Shown: in pieces, positions 21,106 to 29,526 of the stretch
Layout: each line of letters opens with the position of its first letter
Numbering within the stretch: the first letter of the stretch is position 1
From: Paulinella micropora
Lineage: Eukaryota > Cercozoa > Imbricatea > Euglyphida > Paulinellidae
Assembly: GCA_019918135.1 (NCBI GenBank)
Contig: WBZZ01001775.1
Span: forward strand, 35,001-67,500
Direction of reading: 5' to 3'
Length of the DNA: 32,500 nucleotides
The notes under the pieces: generated by a model
What the model was told of the DNA's origin: nothing
The model's input: the letters and a program-made list of their open reading frames with translations, nothing else
The model's database searches: none
Made by a program: the position numbers and the translations under genes

Positions 21106-21500
21106 TTAAGCGAGAAATTCCAAACAAATAACAATTCTTCCACCCAAGAGGTCTGTCTCAATACTACCATTGTCTGTTTTAAGCACTCTAAAACTGTATT
21201 GTCCGTCGGTCCAATTAATAATACCTAAGTTGTAGCTAAGATTTGAAATGTTAGCCGTGTTGCTGTCGGCGAATGTACCGATAATCCCGATGCGGTCCAT
21301 ATGAAGGATTTTCGTTTTCTCTCCGTCATATCATTCATATAGTGGATATACTTAACATTCATTCTAGTTGGGGTAAAGTTCAATTTAATGGTTTTGTCAA
21401 ATGTCTTGCTACCATTAACCCCGCCTGGAAAATCATTACTTAGAAAAATAATCTTTTGGAATTTATAGTCTGCCATGTTGCCCTCTATACTAATGCTCAT
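21106..21500 (-). pseudogene. Small beta-rich putative virion protein, frameshifted
   Basis: Two overlapping frames (21500-21225 and 21300-21106) probably represent one protein of about 125-130 residues. The first half, starting MADYKFQKIIFLSNDFPGG at 21476 or MSISIEG at 21500, leads to LNFTPTRMNVKYIHYMND. The second frame has MDRIGIIGTFADSNTANIS and ends RIVICLEFLA. The frame changes near 21300-21320, within an AAAATCC context. The composition is strand-rich with no enzyme motif. Position next to the ATPase and the size suggest a minor capsid or cement protein, but I do not recognise the family with certainty. Confidence 0.5.
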
Positions 21501-21744
21501 AAACTTTTTATTAATTAATATTTCCGCTCGGACCGCTTGTGATTTCTATTCGCGGGTTAGCGATAAAAAAAATGAAAGTTGTGTTTATTGTATCCAAAAG
21601 GGAATAGAAACCAAATTTAAATGTGTTTTCATAAATAACGGAAATAATATGTGTCGTTCCTTTGATGAAGCTATTCCGTTAATCTGTGCTGGTGATGCTT
21701 CTTGGTATAAAACTCAACTATATGAATGCTCACTTCTTACTTGA
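21493..21744 (+). CDS. Possible small secreted cysteine-rich protein
   Basis: An 83-residue open frame from the ATG at 21493 (an upstream ATG at 21475 adds six residues). It begins with a hydrophobic segment, MLINFLLINISARTA, that could be a signal peptide, followed by a cysteine-rich region (ACDF, SCVYCIQ, FKCVF, MCRSF, LICAG, YECSL). It fills the gap between two minus-strand genes and overlaps each only at its ends. No homologue is recognised. The minus strand here has no open frame, which favours a real plus-strand gene, but coding is not proven. Confidence 0.35.
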   Translation: MLINFLLINISARTACDFYSRVSDKKNESCVYCIQKGIETKFKCVFINNGNNMCRSFDEAIPLICAGDASWYKTQLYECSLLT

Positions 21745-22074
21745 AGAAGGCGATGGAAGGCAGATGCCGATAAGTAGTGTTAAAATGCCCACGTACGTGT
21801 TGGCAACCTCACACGGTAAGTTCTTTTCAGACAGCCTCACGATACAAAGGGTTATGATGGCGATAATGATACCCATTTGAAACAGATACTTAATTAATCT
21901 GCTGTCAGTCGGTCTGTTTTTTATACAACAACAATTCCAGTTATCTTCTAATTCGTGCTCTACTTTTTTTTCCTCATTCTTTAATTCTATTTCAAGAACA
22001 CGTGATTTTAATTCGGGAGTTAGTTCGCCGTCCATATCCATAATAGGTGGCGGTGGGTGTAATCTAGGGGGCAT
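21730..22074 (-). CDS. Two-helix membrane protein
   Basis: The product is 114 residues. It has a proline-rich start (MPPRLHPPPPIMDMD), a charged helix (about 20-45), CCCIKNRPTDSRL (about 48-60), then two hydrophobic segments, FQMGIIIAIITLCIVRL (about 65-81) and YVGILTLLIGICLP (about 93-106), with a conserved-looking CEVANTY between them. This arrangement is common in small membrane proteins of PLVs and giant viruses and may belong to an internal virion membrane. The function is inferred only. The frame is intact. Its leader (22075-22097) closely matches that of the spike gene at 15506, suggesting shared late expression. Confidence 0.65.
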   Translation of the reverse strand: MPPRLHPPPPIMDMDGELTPELKSRVLEIELKNEEKKVEHELEDNWNCCCIKNRPTDSRLIKYLFQMGIIIAIITLCIVRLSEKNLPCEVANTYVGILTLLIGICLPSPSSSKK

Positions 22075-22106
22075 AGTAAGTCTTACAATCTCAAAAACTA
22101 TATTGG
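22075..22106 (-). promoter_or_regulatory. Promoter and leader of the membrane-protein gene
   Basis: CCCAATATAG lies at 22106-22097 on the minus strand, followed by a 23-base leader ending in ACTTACT before the ATG. The leader matches that of the spike gene at 20 of 23 positions. Confidence 0.55.
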
Positions 22107-22108
22107 GT

Positions 22109-25100
22109 TTACGGGAAAACGACTGCTCGTATTTCTGCTAATTGGTTCGCTTGGTCTTGTAATATATTAAGTAAAGTTTTGTTTTCTTTTTCTAAATTAA
22201 TAACCTTTTCTGATAATTGTTGAACGGCCTTAATTAACGGGGCGACAAACTCAGTATAACCTATACCATAGCCAACATCGCCACTATCAACACATTTAAC
22301 ATCTTCTGGATTAATACTTTTACCTTTCAATTCGTATTCTGCTTTTTGCTTCTCGCATGGAACCATAATTTTTTCTTTTACAAATCCGCCAAAATCTAAC
22401 ATATCCATTTCTTGTAATACGTCTTCTAATTCCTGTGCTATCAAACCAGTCCTACATTTTTTTTTATCATCAATCATACGATAACAGACTGGATTTAACT
22501 TGTTGATAAAATCTAAGCCTAAACATTCCTTTATGTCTTCTTTTTTTCGTCTGTCTGAAGTCACGATAGGACTAGCCGATACCCATAACTGTCCATCACT
22601 TCCTCTCAACGACATTATCGCATTATTCGCATTATTTTCCCATACGAAACCATTAGTGGAATCATTAACAACTCTAAATCTTACAGCATAACTACTAAAT
22701 CCATATCCTGCGGGTGCTGTTCCTCCACTTAACGATCTACCCGCCCCAGATTGACCCATATATATTCCCCAGTTTGAATCTCCAACGTCCCACATAAATA
22801 TTCCTCTCGCATTTGTTCCATTTGTTTGGCCTTGAATTCCTATCTTGCTCCATTATTAGTTGTTGTCGTTAGCACCCCAGAGTATGTAATCCCAGCATTC
22901 GCTGTCAATAATCCAGCATTGTTTATACTCATCGCCTCAGTCCATGCTAGATTGCTTCCTGCTGTTATCCCACTAGCATAATTAAAAGTGAGTTTGTGTC
23001 CGCCTTTGGCTATTGAAAAGTTTGAACCAAAGAGACTTGATTTCCAGCTAGTTCCGTTATAATAAGAATCAAAGCATAAAGTAATATTGTCGTGTGTCCA
23101 AGTCAATAGTTGGAATGCTGGATAAGCATCTTCTGTTGTTATCGCCTGTAAGTGTGCTCCTCCAATAGTTGAAGCAGTTCCATACAATTCTAAACCCCCT
23201 GTCGCACCTGTTCCCTTTGTTGTATTGCCTATGATTATCGGCTTACCAGATGCTGTTGTTATTTTGTCGCTTGTTGTAAGAGCACTCTGAGCATAGATTG
23301 TTCCAGTGCCTCTCGCATAAAATTTTAAGTCTTGATTGGTATTGCTTCCCGTAGCATATATTGAATTAAAACCAAAGCCTATTCCCTGCGTCCCGTTGCT
23401 GTGTCTGAATTCAACACCGCCAGAAAATTCTCCAATATTGGCTGAGACATATAAGCCGACTGGTGTTGGATGAGTTCCAGTTCTTGCTTCTCCTCTTATA
23501 TCTACCGAACTATTAACAACAGATATCCCCGCATTCGCTGATATTAATCCTGTATTATCTATGTTCATCGCCTCAGACCATGTTATAGCACTTCCCACCG
23601 CTATTCCTGACTTATAGCCGAAAGAGAGTGTATTGCTTACTTTTGCTATTCGGAAATTCGCATTCGCATAACTTGATTTCCATCCCGCATTATCTAAATA
23701 AGCATCAAAAGCAAGAATTATATTATTATGCCCTAAATTGGCTAGTGTAAATATTGGATATGCGTCCTCCGTTGTAATCGCTTGAATATGTGGCCCAGAA
23801 GTAAAATCACCATAAGCACCATATATTTCTAATCCCGCCGATGGCCCTGTTCCCTTCGTCGTATTGCCTATGATTATTGGTTTGCCTGTCGCTGTTGTTA
23901 TTTTAGTGCTCGCAGTTATTGTAGTCCCCGTTATCGTTGTCCCTGCTATCGTTCCGCCATTTGTTACATTATTTGAATTCATGTCTAAGGCTCCATAAAA
24001 CTTCATACCGCCCGCATTGTTAAAACGGACGATATCGGACGACATAAATTTACTATCTGAAAGTTTTGAAATATAAATTCCAGCTCCTTTTGCGTCAAAT
24101 GCTACATTCGTGAATACATATCCTCGTTGGTCTGCGGTTCCACTTGAAGCAGTATTTAGAGTGTATAAGAAAGACTGCCAATCTCCTGTTGTCTGTGAAA
24201 AGAAAATATCTCCGCCATTTTGGTTTAGTATCCGCGCGCCATTATATGTGATATTTCCTCCATTAATGATATCCACATTATTAAAATCGGCTTGGCTTAA
24301 CAAATTTAGTGCTCTTATATCATTTCTCGTTCCATTAAATATTTTTATTCCTGTTATTGTTTGGTCGCCTGTTAGTTTCACATTTTGCCCGTCCAATGTA
24401 TCTACATAACTTTTGTTTGCTCCATCGGCCGCTAATGTCGGAGTTCCAAGGTTGGCTATTTTGCTACTATTACAATCTAGCCCAGAAGCATTTACCCAAC
24501 CGACAATCGCGCCATCAATAACGAAACTTACTTTTTTCGCATTTAGTTCAAAGTTATAATTTACGCCCGTGCTCATATTAAGGCATCCGATAGTTCCTAT
24601 ATTGGACGTGGAGTTAAAGACCACGAATACCCCCCTTGTCGTCGCATTCGTTGAATTTCCTGTTATTTCAAGACCACTACTATATGTCTTAATTCCTGCT
24701 ATGGTTTGGTTTCCTGTTAGTTTAACCACCGAAGTATCAAGAATAGAGACATCAACACCATCAACCAGATTTACATTTGTTATGCTCTGCCCTCCCATAT
24801 TTAGCCCGCCATTCGCTGTTATTGCTCCGCTCGCCGTTATTGCTTTTGTTGTTAGCAATCCTGCCGTATCAAGCTCCAGAGCAAGATTCCAACCAAGAGC
24901 ACCTCCAACGCTTCCTCCACTATCATACAAAAATCTAAGTTTATTGTTCCATTTACTAATTAGGAAATTAGAGCTCGCATAACTTGATTTCCATCCGCCA
25001 GCATCTAAATAAGCATCGAATGTCATATTTATGTTATTATGTGCTAAATTAGTTAATTGAAAAGTGGGGTAATTATCTTCTGTTGTAATCGCTTGTAAAT

Positions 25101-26283
25101 GTGCTCCTGCTGTATTGTCATTAAATGTGCCGAATAATTCTAAACCGCCCGTTGCGCCTATTACCTTTGTTGTTCTTCCCACGATTATCGGCTTACCTGA
25201 TGCTGTTGTTATTTTATCATTTGCTATTATGCCGAGCGTTGCGGTTATGGCATTACTAAATGTTTTATTTCCTGCTATGGTTTGGTCGCCAGTTAGTTTA
25301 ACAACCGCGCCATCAAGAACGGAAACATCAATACCATCAACAAGATTGACGTTTGTAATCGAAAACCCTCCCATATTTAGTCCCGCCGTCATGCTGGCTG
25401 TTCCATCTAGTCGCAGAAAAGGCGAAGTCGTGTTCCTCCATTGTCCTGTTGAATAAATAAGTAATTGATTGTCTGCCGGTGTTGTTATCACTACATCGCT
25501 CAAAGCATCTATTGACTTAGTTGCCAGTCTCGTATCAAAATCAGTATTCGCTCTGGCCGTCGTATAATATAAATTTGTTCCCTCTGCTAAGTTCGTCGTT
25601 GATTTCGTCGCGAGCCGTGTGTCAAAGTCCGTATTAGCTCTCGCGGTTGTGTAATATAGATTTGTTCCTTCTGCTAAGTTGGTTGTGCTCTTGGTTGCTA
25701 ACTGTGTATCAAATCTCGCATTCGTATAATATAAGTTGGTTCCTTCCGCCAAGTTCGTCGTTGATTTGAGTGCTAGCCGTGTGTCAAAGTCCGTATTAGC
25801 CCTTGCTGTCGTATAGTATAAGTTTGTTCCCTCTGCTAAGTTTGTCGTTGATTTTAAAGCGAGACGTGTATCGAAGTCCGTATTCGCCCTTGCTGTTGTG
25901 TAATAAAGGTTCGTCCCCTCAGCTAGGTTAGTGGTTGATTTAGTTGCTAGCCGTGTGTCAAAGTCTGTGTTTGCTCTGGCTGTCGTATAGTAAAGGTTTG
26001 TTCCCTCTGCTAAGTTTGTTGTTGATTTGTTTGAAAATCTTGTGTCAAATCGTCCACCAGTATAATATAAATTGATACCTTCTTTTATGTCGGTCGTTGA
26101 TTTTAAAGCCAGTCGTGTATCAAATCGCGCATTCGTAAAATAAAGATTTACCGGGTCGGCATCTTCTGGCACTCTATCCGTGTTTAAGCCAATAATATTA
26201 GTGTTCGTTAAGTCTAAGTTGGTTATATTTAGACTATCGACAGCCAACTCATTAAGGCCTAAGAGCGACTTATATTGCGACAT
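22109..26283 (-). pseudogene. Giant trimeric-type fibre with S74 intramolecular chaperone end, frameshifted
   Basis: The long frame (26283-22840, 1,147 residues) plus the frame 22795-22109 (228 residues) make one gene of about 1,390 codons. The N-terminal stalk (about residues 39-272) has eight NLYxT-centred repeats of about 29 residues with STTNLAEGTNLYYTTARAN and DFDTRLA motifs. Beta-structured repeats with KLTGDQTIAGNKTF follow, and three homologous modules of about 120 residues that begin GKPIIxGxTTK and contain AITTEDxYP. The C-terminal part has SDRRKKEDIKECLGLDFINK and CRTGLIAQELEDVL, diagnostic of the peptidase S74 chaperone that trimerises fibres and then cleaves itself. The frame changes near 22848, just before this region, so the chaperone would not be made as part of the fibre. 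A host-recognition fibre is the likely role. Confidence 0.85.
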
Positions 26284-26348
26284 CGTTATATATTATCTTA
26301 ATTAAAATATTATATTTAGGAAAATATACCATCCCATAGCAAACAAGT
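26284..26348. promoter_or_regulatory. Divergent promoter between the fibre gene and the charged-protein gene
   Basis: A 65-bp AT-rich gap between divergent ATGs. It includes TATATATTATC, TTAATTAAAATATTATATTTAGG and AAAATATACC. Both transcripts must start here or within the coding regions. Confidence 0.45.
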
Positions 26349-26855
26349 ATGCCGGGTAAATCTTCGGTAGAAAATCTTAAAATCGCTAATGCGAGGCGAA
26401 AGGAAAAGGCTAAGCAGAGAAAGATTGAGAGGGCGAGGGAATTACTAGCGGAGGAAGAGGCTAAGAATGTAAAAGAGATGACTGATGAACAGCGGATGGA
26501 CAATACAGCTAAGAAGCAGTTAGCGAAGGATATGATTGAGGGGCGGGATGGCGAGCCAATCGAGGAGAGTAGTGAAAGCGAGGAAGAGGTCGAACAGGAT
26601 TTTGTAGATATCGTTGCGCGACGGGTTGCTGGTATGAAACTTAAGACTAAACAAAAGAAGACTAAGAAAGCGGTAAAAAAGAAACTGCCTGAACTAGAAG
26701 AAAGCGAGAGTGAAAGCGAGGAAAGCGAGGAGGAGCCTCAGCCGAAGAAAGGGGGGGAAAAGACCGGCCGTGTTAATGTCAATGTTTATGCTGGACAGCC
26801 GGAGAAGTCAAAAAAAGAAAGTAATGATATTTCAAAAATGTTTTTAAAGTTTTAG
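26349..26855 (+). CDS. Highly charged helical protein, function unknown
   Basis: The product is 168 residues: a basic N-terminus (about 10-35, ARRKEKAKQRKIERARELL), acidic serine runs (ESSESEEEVE and ESESESEESEEE), a lysine-rich stretch between them (KQKKTKKAVKKK) and a short C-terminal tail with NVNVYAG and ISKMFLKF. The composition suggests a disordered or coiled-coil nucleic-acid-associated protein. I do not recognise the family. It lies upstream of the integrase on the same strand, separated by 89 bp containing two hairpins. The frame is intact. Confidence 0.6.
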   Translation: MPGKSSVENLKIANARRKEKAKQRKIERARELLAEEEAKNVKEMTDEQRMDNTAKKQLAKDMIEGRDGEPIEESSESEEEVEQDFVDIVARRVAGMKLKTKQKKTKKAVKKKLPELEESESESEESEEEPQPKKGGEKTGRVNVNVYAGQPEKSKKESNDISKMFLKF

Positions 26856-26910
26856 AAACTTTTGAAAAAGTTTCACAAAACCTTTTGCTGAAAGATTTTT
26901 TAAATCTTTC
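26855..26910 (+). terminator. Two adjacent hairpins between genes
   Basis: GAAACTTTT-GAAAAGTTTC-like symmetry at 26855-26874 and GAAAGATTT-TT-AAATCTTTC-like symmetry at 26890-26910 form two AT-rich inverted repeats directly after the stop of the charged-protein gene and before the integrase promoter. They may mark an mRNA 3' end. Confidence 0.45.
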
Positions 26911-26944
26911 ATATATAGAACCACGCTTCACCAAAACTTAAAGG
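26911..26944 (+). promoter_or_regulatory. Promoter and leader of the integrase gene
   Basis: ATATATAGAACC is followed by GCTTCACCAAAACTT (26925-26939) and the ATG at 26945. The same two blocks precede the major capsid gene on the other strand. Confidence 0.6.
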
Positions 26945-27946
26945 ATGGATAATAAACACTCAGCTACCGCTGTAGTAGGTACACAGAACAGTAGTCAAAA
27001 TGAAGAAGAAGAACTTGAAAAACAGAAAATTGAAGAGGCTTCTGAAATACACCATCAATCTAAGGCACCTAAAAAATGGAATACTATACTAGCTCCTGAG
27101 CCAAAACCATTAAGCCAAGTGTTTATTGACTTGATGGACATGTCTAAAATAGCAACTAAGAAAGGAAACAAAAACTACAATTTTGGTTTAGTAATGATTG
27201 ATGTTTATTCTCGTCGTGGTTGGATTGAACCAATCAAAAATAAAACAACGGGCGAAGTATTGGAAGGATTAAAGAAAATGCCGAAACCTAAAAGGATTAC
27301 ATCTGACAACGGTAGTGAATATAAAGGACAAGTGGCTGAATACTTTAAAGAGAACGGAATTCAACATACAACAAACGAAGTTGGTGACCACCGAACTATG
27401 GGAATAGTAGATAGGTTTATTAGAACAATAAGAAACGACTTGAATTTAATGTGGGAAGTTAATGACGATTTTGTTTGGGTGCCTTACATTAATGAAATTG
27501 TTAATAATTATAATAATACCTACCATAATACAATAAAAGCCACACCTATGGAAGTCTATGAGGGCAAAAAGAAGAACGACCAAGAAATATATAGAGCCGG
27601 TCTTATTAATTCATTTCCTAAGGGTTCAAACGTTAGAAAAGAACTAGAACGAACTGTTTTCAGTAAAGGCGATGTTCAATATTCTAAGAAGGTATATACG
27701 GTTAAAGGCAGAAAGGGCTTCAAGTTGATACTTTCAGACCACGAACTAGTTAGCCCTCAACAATTATTAAAATCTAAAATGGCCGAACAACTTGAAGAAG
27801 AAATAAAACCTCAACTAGCCGACAAAGTTAAAGAAGACACTAAACAAAAAAAGACAGGCCACTTATTAAAATCATTGGATATAAAACCAGAGAATATCCG
27901 TAGTAGTGCTCGTATCAAAAAGAAAAAGGAAATTTTGGATTTGTAG
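26945..27946 (+). CDS. Retroviral-type integrase (rve family)
   Basis: The product is 333 residues and intact. It would insert the element, giving the 6-bp target duplication seen at the ends. The catalytic core holds Asp62 in FIDLMDM, YNFGLVMIDVYSRRGW (about 78-93) and Asp121 in ITSDNGSEYKG. The third acidic position is Asp156 in MGIVDRFIRTIRN, where Glu is usual; the Asp121-Asp156 spacing fits DDE enzymes. The YINEIVNNYNNTYH and KATPMEVYEGKKK segments are typical of rve proteins. The C-terminal part (about 230-285) looks SH3-like (VFSKGDVQYSKKVY...LILSDHELVSPQQLL), followed by a basic tail. There is no clear N-terminal HHCC zinc finger and no chromodomain. It is one of the few core genes of the element without a break. 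Confidence 0.9.
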   Translation: MDNKHSATAVVGTQNSSQNEEEELEKQKIEEASEIHHQSKAPKKWNTILAPEPKPLSQVFIDLMDMSKIATKKGNKNYNFGLVMIDVYSRRGWIEPIKNKTTGEVLEGLKKMPKPKRITSDNGSEYKGQVAEYFKENGIQHTTNEVGDHRTMGIVDRFIRTIRNDLNLMWEVNDDFVWVPYINEIVNNYNNTYHNTIKATPMEVYEGKKKNDQEIYRAGLINSFPKGSNVRKELERTVFSKGDVQYSKKVYTVKGRKGFKLILSDHELVSPQQLLKSKMAEQLEEEIKPQLADKVKEDTKQKKTGHLLKSLDIKPENIRSSARIKKKKEILDL

Positions 27947-28012
27947 TTTATTATAGCCTACAGCTATCGGAAGGTAAATGAATTTTCAAATTTAAATTTG
28001 ATAGATTATTTT

Positions 28013-28562
28013 TTAATTTACAAACTTTGCTTTGATAATTTTCTTCAAAGCGACCTTATCTTTTCCGTGAACATATGCGTCATAAAGAGTGGGGTGGCAA
28101 ACTTGCGAACCATCATCAAAAAAGGAAACCCACATAGTTTGCCCAGAAATCAGCCTTTTGGTAGAGGATTTGGATCCAACAACTTCAAGATTTGGAAGCT
28201 CTTTTCCATCCTGTTTTTTTGAGAAAAGAGTTAAATCATCATCCTTCATTTCCAAAAAAAAGCCACCAGTTATTTTTTTGGGGGTATATTTGCCAGAGCC
28301 TGAGCCCGAACCCCCTACATTCAAGGAAACTTCATCCATCTTTTGTCTCGCTTCCCCAACATCCTTTTCTTCAACCTAACAATACATAAACATCAATGCG
28401 ATCAACAAAAAAGAAAAGATATTATCACCTGAGGAGTTGCTGGTGCTGGTGCAGGTGCAACAGGCTCCTACAATACATAAACAATCAATAAGAACAACAA
28501 AGAAAAGAGATAATTACCTGCGGAGCTGGTGCTGGTTCGTCCGCTTTCTTCTTCGGCGGCAT
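28013..28562 (-). CDS. Intron-containing gene of unknown function (three exons)
   Basis: Exons on the minus strand: 28562-28518 (15 codons, MPPKKKADEPAPAPQ), 28467-28429 (13 codons, EPVAPAPAPATPQ) and 28375-28013 (120 codons plus stop). The exons join in phase 0 at both junctions into a 148-residue product. Each exon/intron border has CAG|GT at the donor and TAG at the acceptor. Unspliced, the first intron is 50 bp, shifts the frame and brings an in-frame TGA. The last exon contains VSLNVGGSGSGSGKYTPKKI, GGFFLEMKDDDLTLFSKK, TMWVSFFDDGSQVCHP and a basic end. The family is unknown; the strand-rich pattern suggests a compact beta domain. An unspliced alternative would start at the ATG at 28339 and give 108 residues. 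Confidence 0.7.
28376..28428 (-). other. Intron 2 (53 bp, GT-AG)
   Basis: The donor is CAG|GTGATA and the acceptor TTGTTAG|G. It is pyrimidine-rich with a possible branch site in CATTGATG. Much of it matches intron 1 (TATCTTTTCTTT and TTTATGTATTGT are shared or nearly so). Confidence 0.65.
28468..28517 (-). other. Intron 1 (50 bp, GT-AG)
   Basis: The donor is CAG|GTAATT and the acceptor ATTGTAG|G, with a possible branch site in TATTGATTG. Together with the end of the preceding exon it looks like a duplicate of the exon 2/intron 2 border. Confidence 0.65.
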
Positions 28563-28563
28563 C

Positions 28564-28730
28564 ACCTACATAAACACACAGAGGGACAATATGTGTTTAT
28601 GTAGGGGTAGTTTAATGTCGTGCCCAGGACATAATATAAAAAATTTTGGTTATGAAAATATATCCCTCATATAAAAATATATACAGCGGCGAGCTGTATT
28701 GAAATATATACAGCGGTAAGCTGTATTGAA
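28564..28730. repeat. Hairpin and tandem stem-loop repeats upstream of the spliced gene
   Basis: CTACATAAACACA and TGTGTTTATGTAG form a 13-bp perfect stem with a 13-base loop (about 28565-28603). Further right, a 27-base unit, ATATATACAGCGG-(C/T)(G/A)AGCTGTATTGAA, occurs twice in tandem (about 28676-28729), each with a TACAGC/GCTGTA stem. This lies just inside the right end of the element and is non-coding. Confidence 0.7.
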
Positions 28731-28769
28731 TTTTTGGCAGTTTTGCCCCACATAACATTCAACTATTTT

Positions 28770-29225
28770 TTACCCTTCCAACCTTTCTTTATATTTATTA
28801 TATTCTGATAAGACCTGCTCAAAGCTAGTCCCTCCATCAATCATCCTCCTCGCATACTCCTCCTCCCTCTCACTTAGTGGTTGCTTTTTTGCTACCAACC
28901 AACTATCCAGCAATCTCTCTTCAGTCTTTCTTCTTTCTTCTTCTCTCTTTCTCTTTCTCTTTAACTTTTCAGTATTCTTCTTTCTATTCTTATTTTCTTC
29001 TATCTGCATCGCTCTTTCCTCAATCGCTGTCTCTCTTTCTTCAAGCTCTTCTTTCTTTTTGGACAACTCTCTTATTTTCTCATTTAGTAAGTCTATCTGA
29101 TTACCAACGCTTATCTTATCTCGCTTTACTATCCATTCTGGTTTATCAATATAATATTCAATCCGATCATTATACTCTCTTTTACTTTCGTTATCAGAAT
29201 TATCAGAATTATCAGAGTTATCCAT
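28770..29225 (-). CDS. Charged coiled-coil protein, function unknown
   Basis: About 151 residues from the ATG at 29225 (MDNSDNSDNSDNESK), chosen because TATATAAA lies directly upstream; the open frame could extend to 29282 but through a less likely leader. After the Asn/Ser/Asp repeat comes a long Glu/Lys/Arg helix (about 45-115, with KIRELSKKKEELEERETAIE and KLKRKRKREEERRKTEERLL). It ends with SEREEEYARRMIDGG and a Lys/Glu tail. The heptad-like pattern suggests a coiled coil. No family is recognised. It is the last gene before the right terminal repeat. The frame is intact. Confidence 0.55.
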   Translation of the reverse strand: MDNSDNSDNSDNESKREYNDRIEYYIDKPEWIVKRDKISVGNQIDLLNEKIRELSKKKEELEERETAIEERAMQIEENKNRKKNTEKLKRKRKREEERRKTEERLLDSWLVAKKQPLSEREEEYARRMIDGGTSFEQVLSEYNKYKERLEG

Positions 29226-29432
29226 TTTATATATGCTTATAGTTTTGGTGCTTGGGTAAAAAATGCGAACACAAGAACACAAAAAAACTGATTTTCTGTG
29301 TTCATAGGTTGAGGTTAAATCAGGTGTTTGGGAACGTTCTTTTCGCGCATTGAAGTATGACTCGTCAATTCTATTTTATTTTTTTTGTCTAACGAAATAC
29401 TATCTACCACACTTTTCTGGTATTGGTGTGTT

Positions 29433-29526
29433 TTGCCATTTTGTCCCTGCGGGCCGGCCGGTGTGTGTCTCTGTGTGGCGGGGGTGTGTATTGAAAAAGT
29501 GTGACGAAGTGGCCCCCTATACTACT
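29433..29526 (-). repeat. Right terminal inverted repeat (94 bp)
   Basis: This is the exact reverse complement of 7888-7981. The outermost base is 29526, followed directly by the second ACAAAT. Confidence 0.95.

Larger units (their letters stand above)
7888..29526 (+). mobile_element. Integrated Polinton/Maverick-class (Polinton-like virus) element, 21,639 bp
   Basis: Perfect 94-bp terminal inverted repeats with a 6-bp target duplication enclose the diagnostic gene set: protein-primed family B polymerase, retroviral-type integrase, packaging ATPase, adenain-like cysteine protease, major capsid protein and penton-like minor capsid protein. Extra genes (lipase, S74 fibre, two-helix membrane protein, C2H2-like zinc fingers) resemble the cargo of algal and protist Polinton-like viruses more than classical metazoan Polintons; that is inference from family knowledge. 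Several genes carry frameshifts or stops, so this copy is probably defective. Boundaries are exact to the base because the termini and the duplication agree. Confidence 0.95.

Noticed and set aside
28089..28389. Plus-strand ORFs opposite the spliced gene
   Set aside because: They are shadows of the minus-strand exon, with no promoter-like context or domain.
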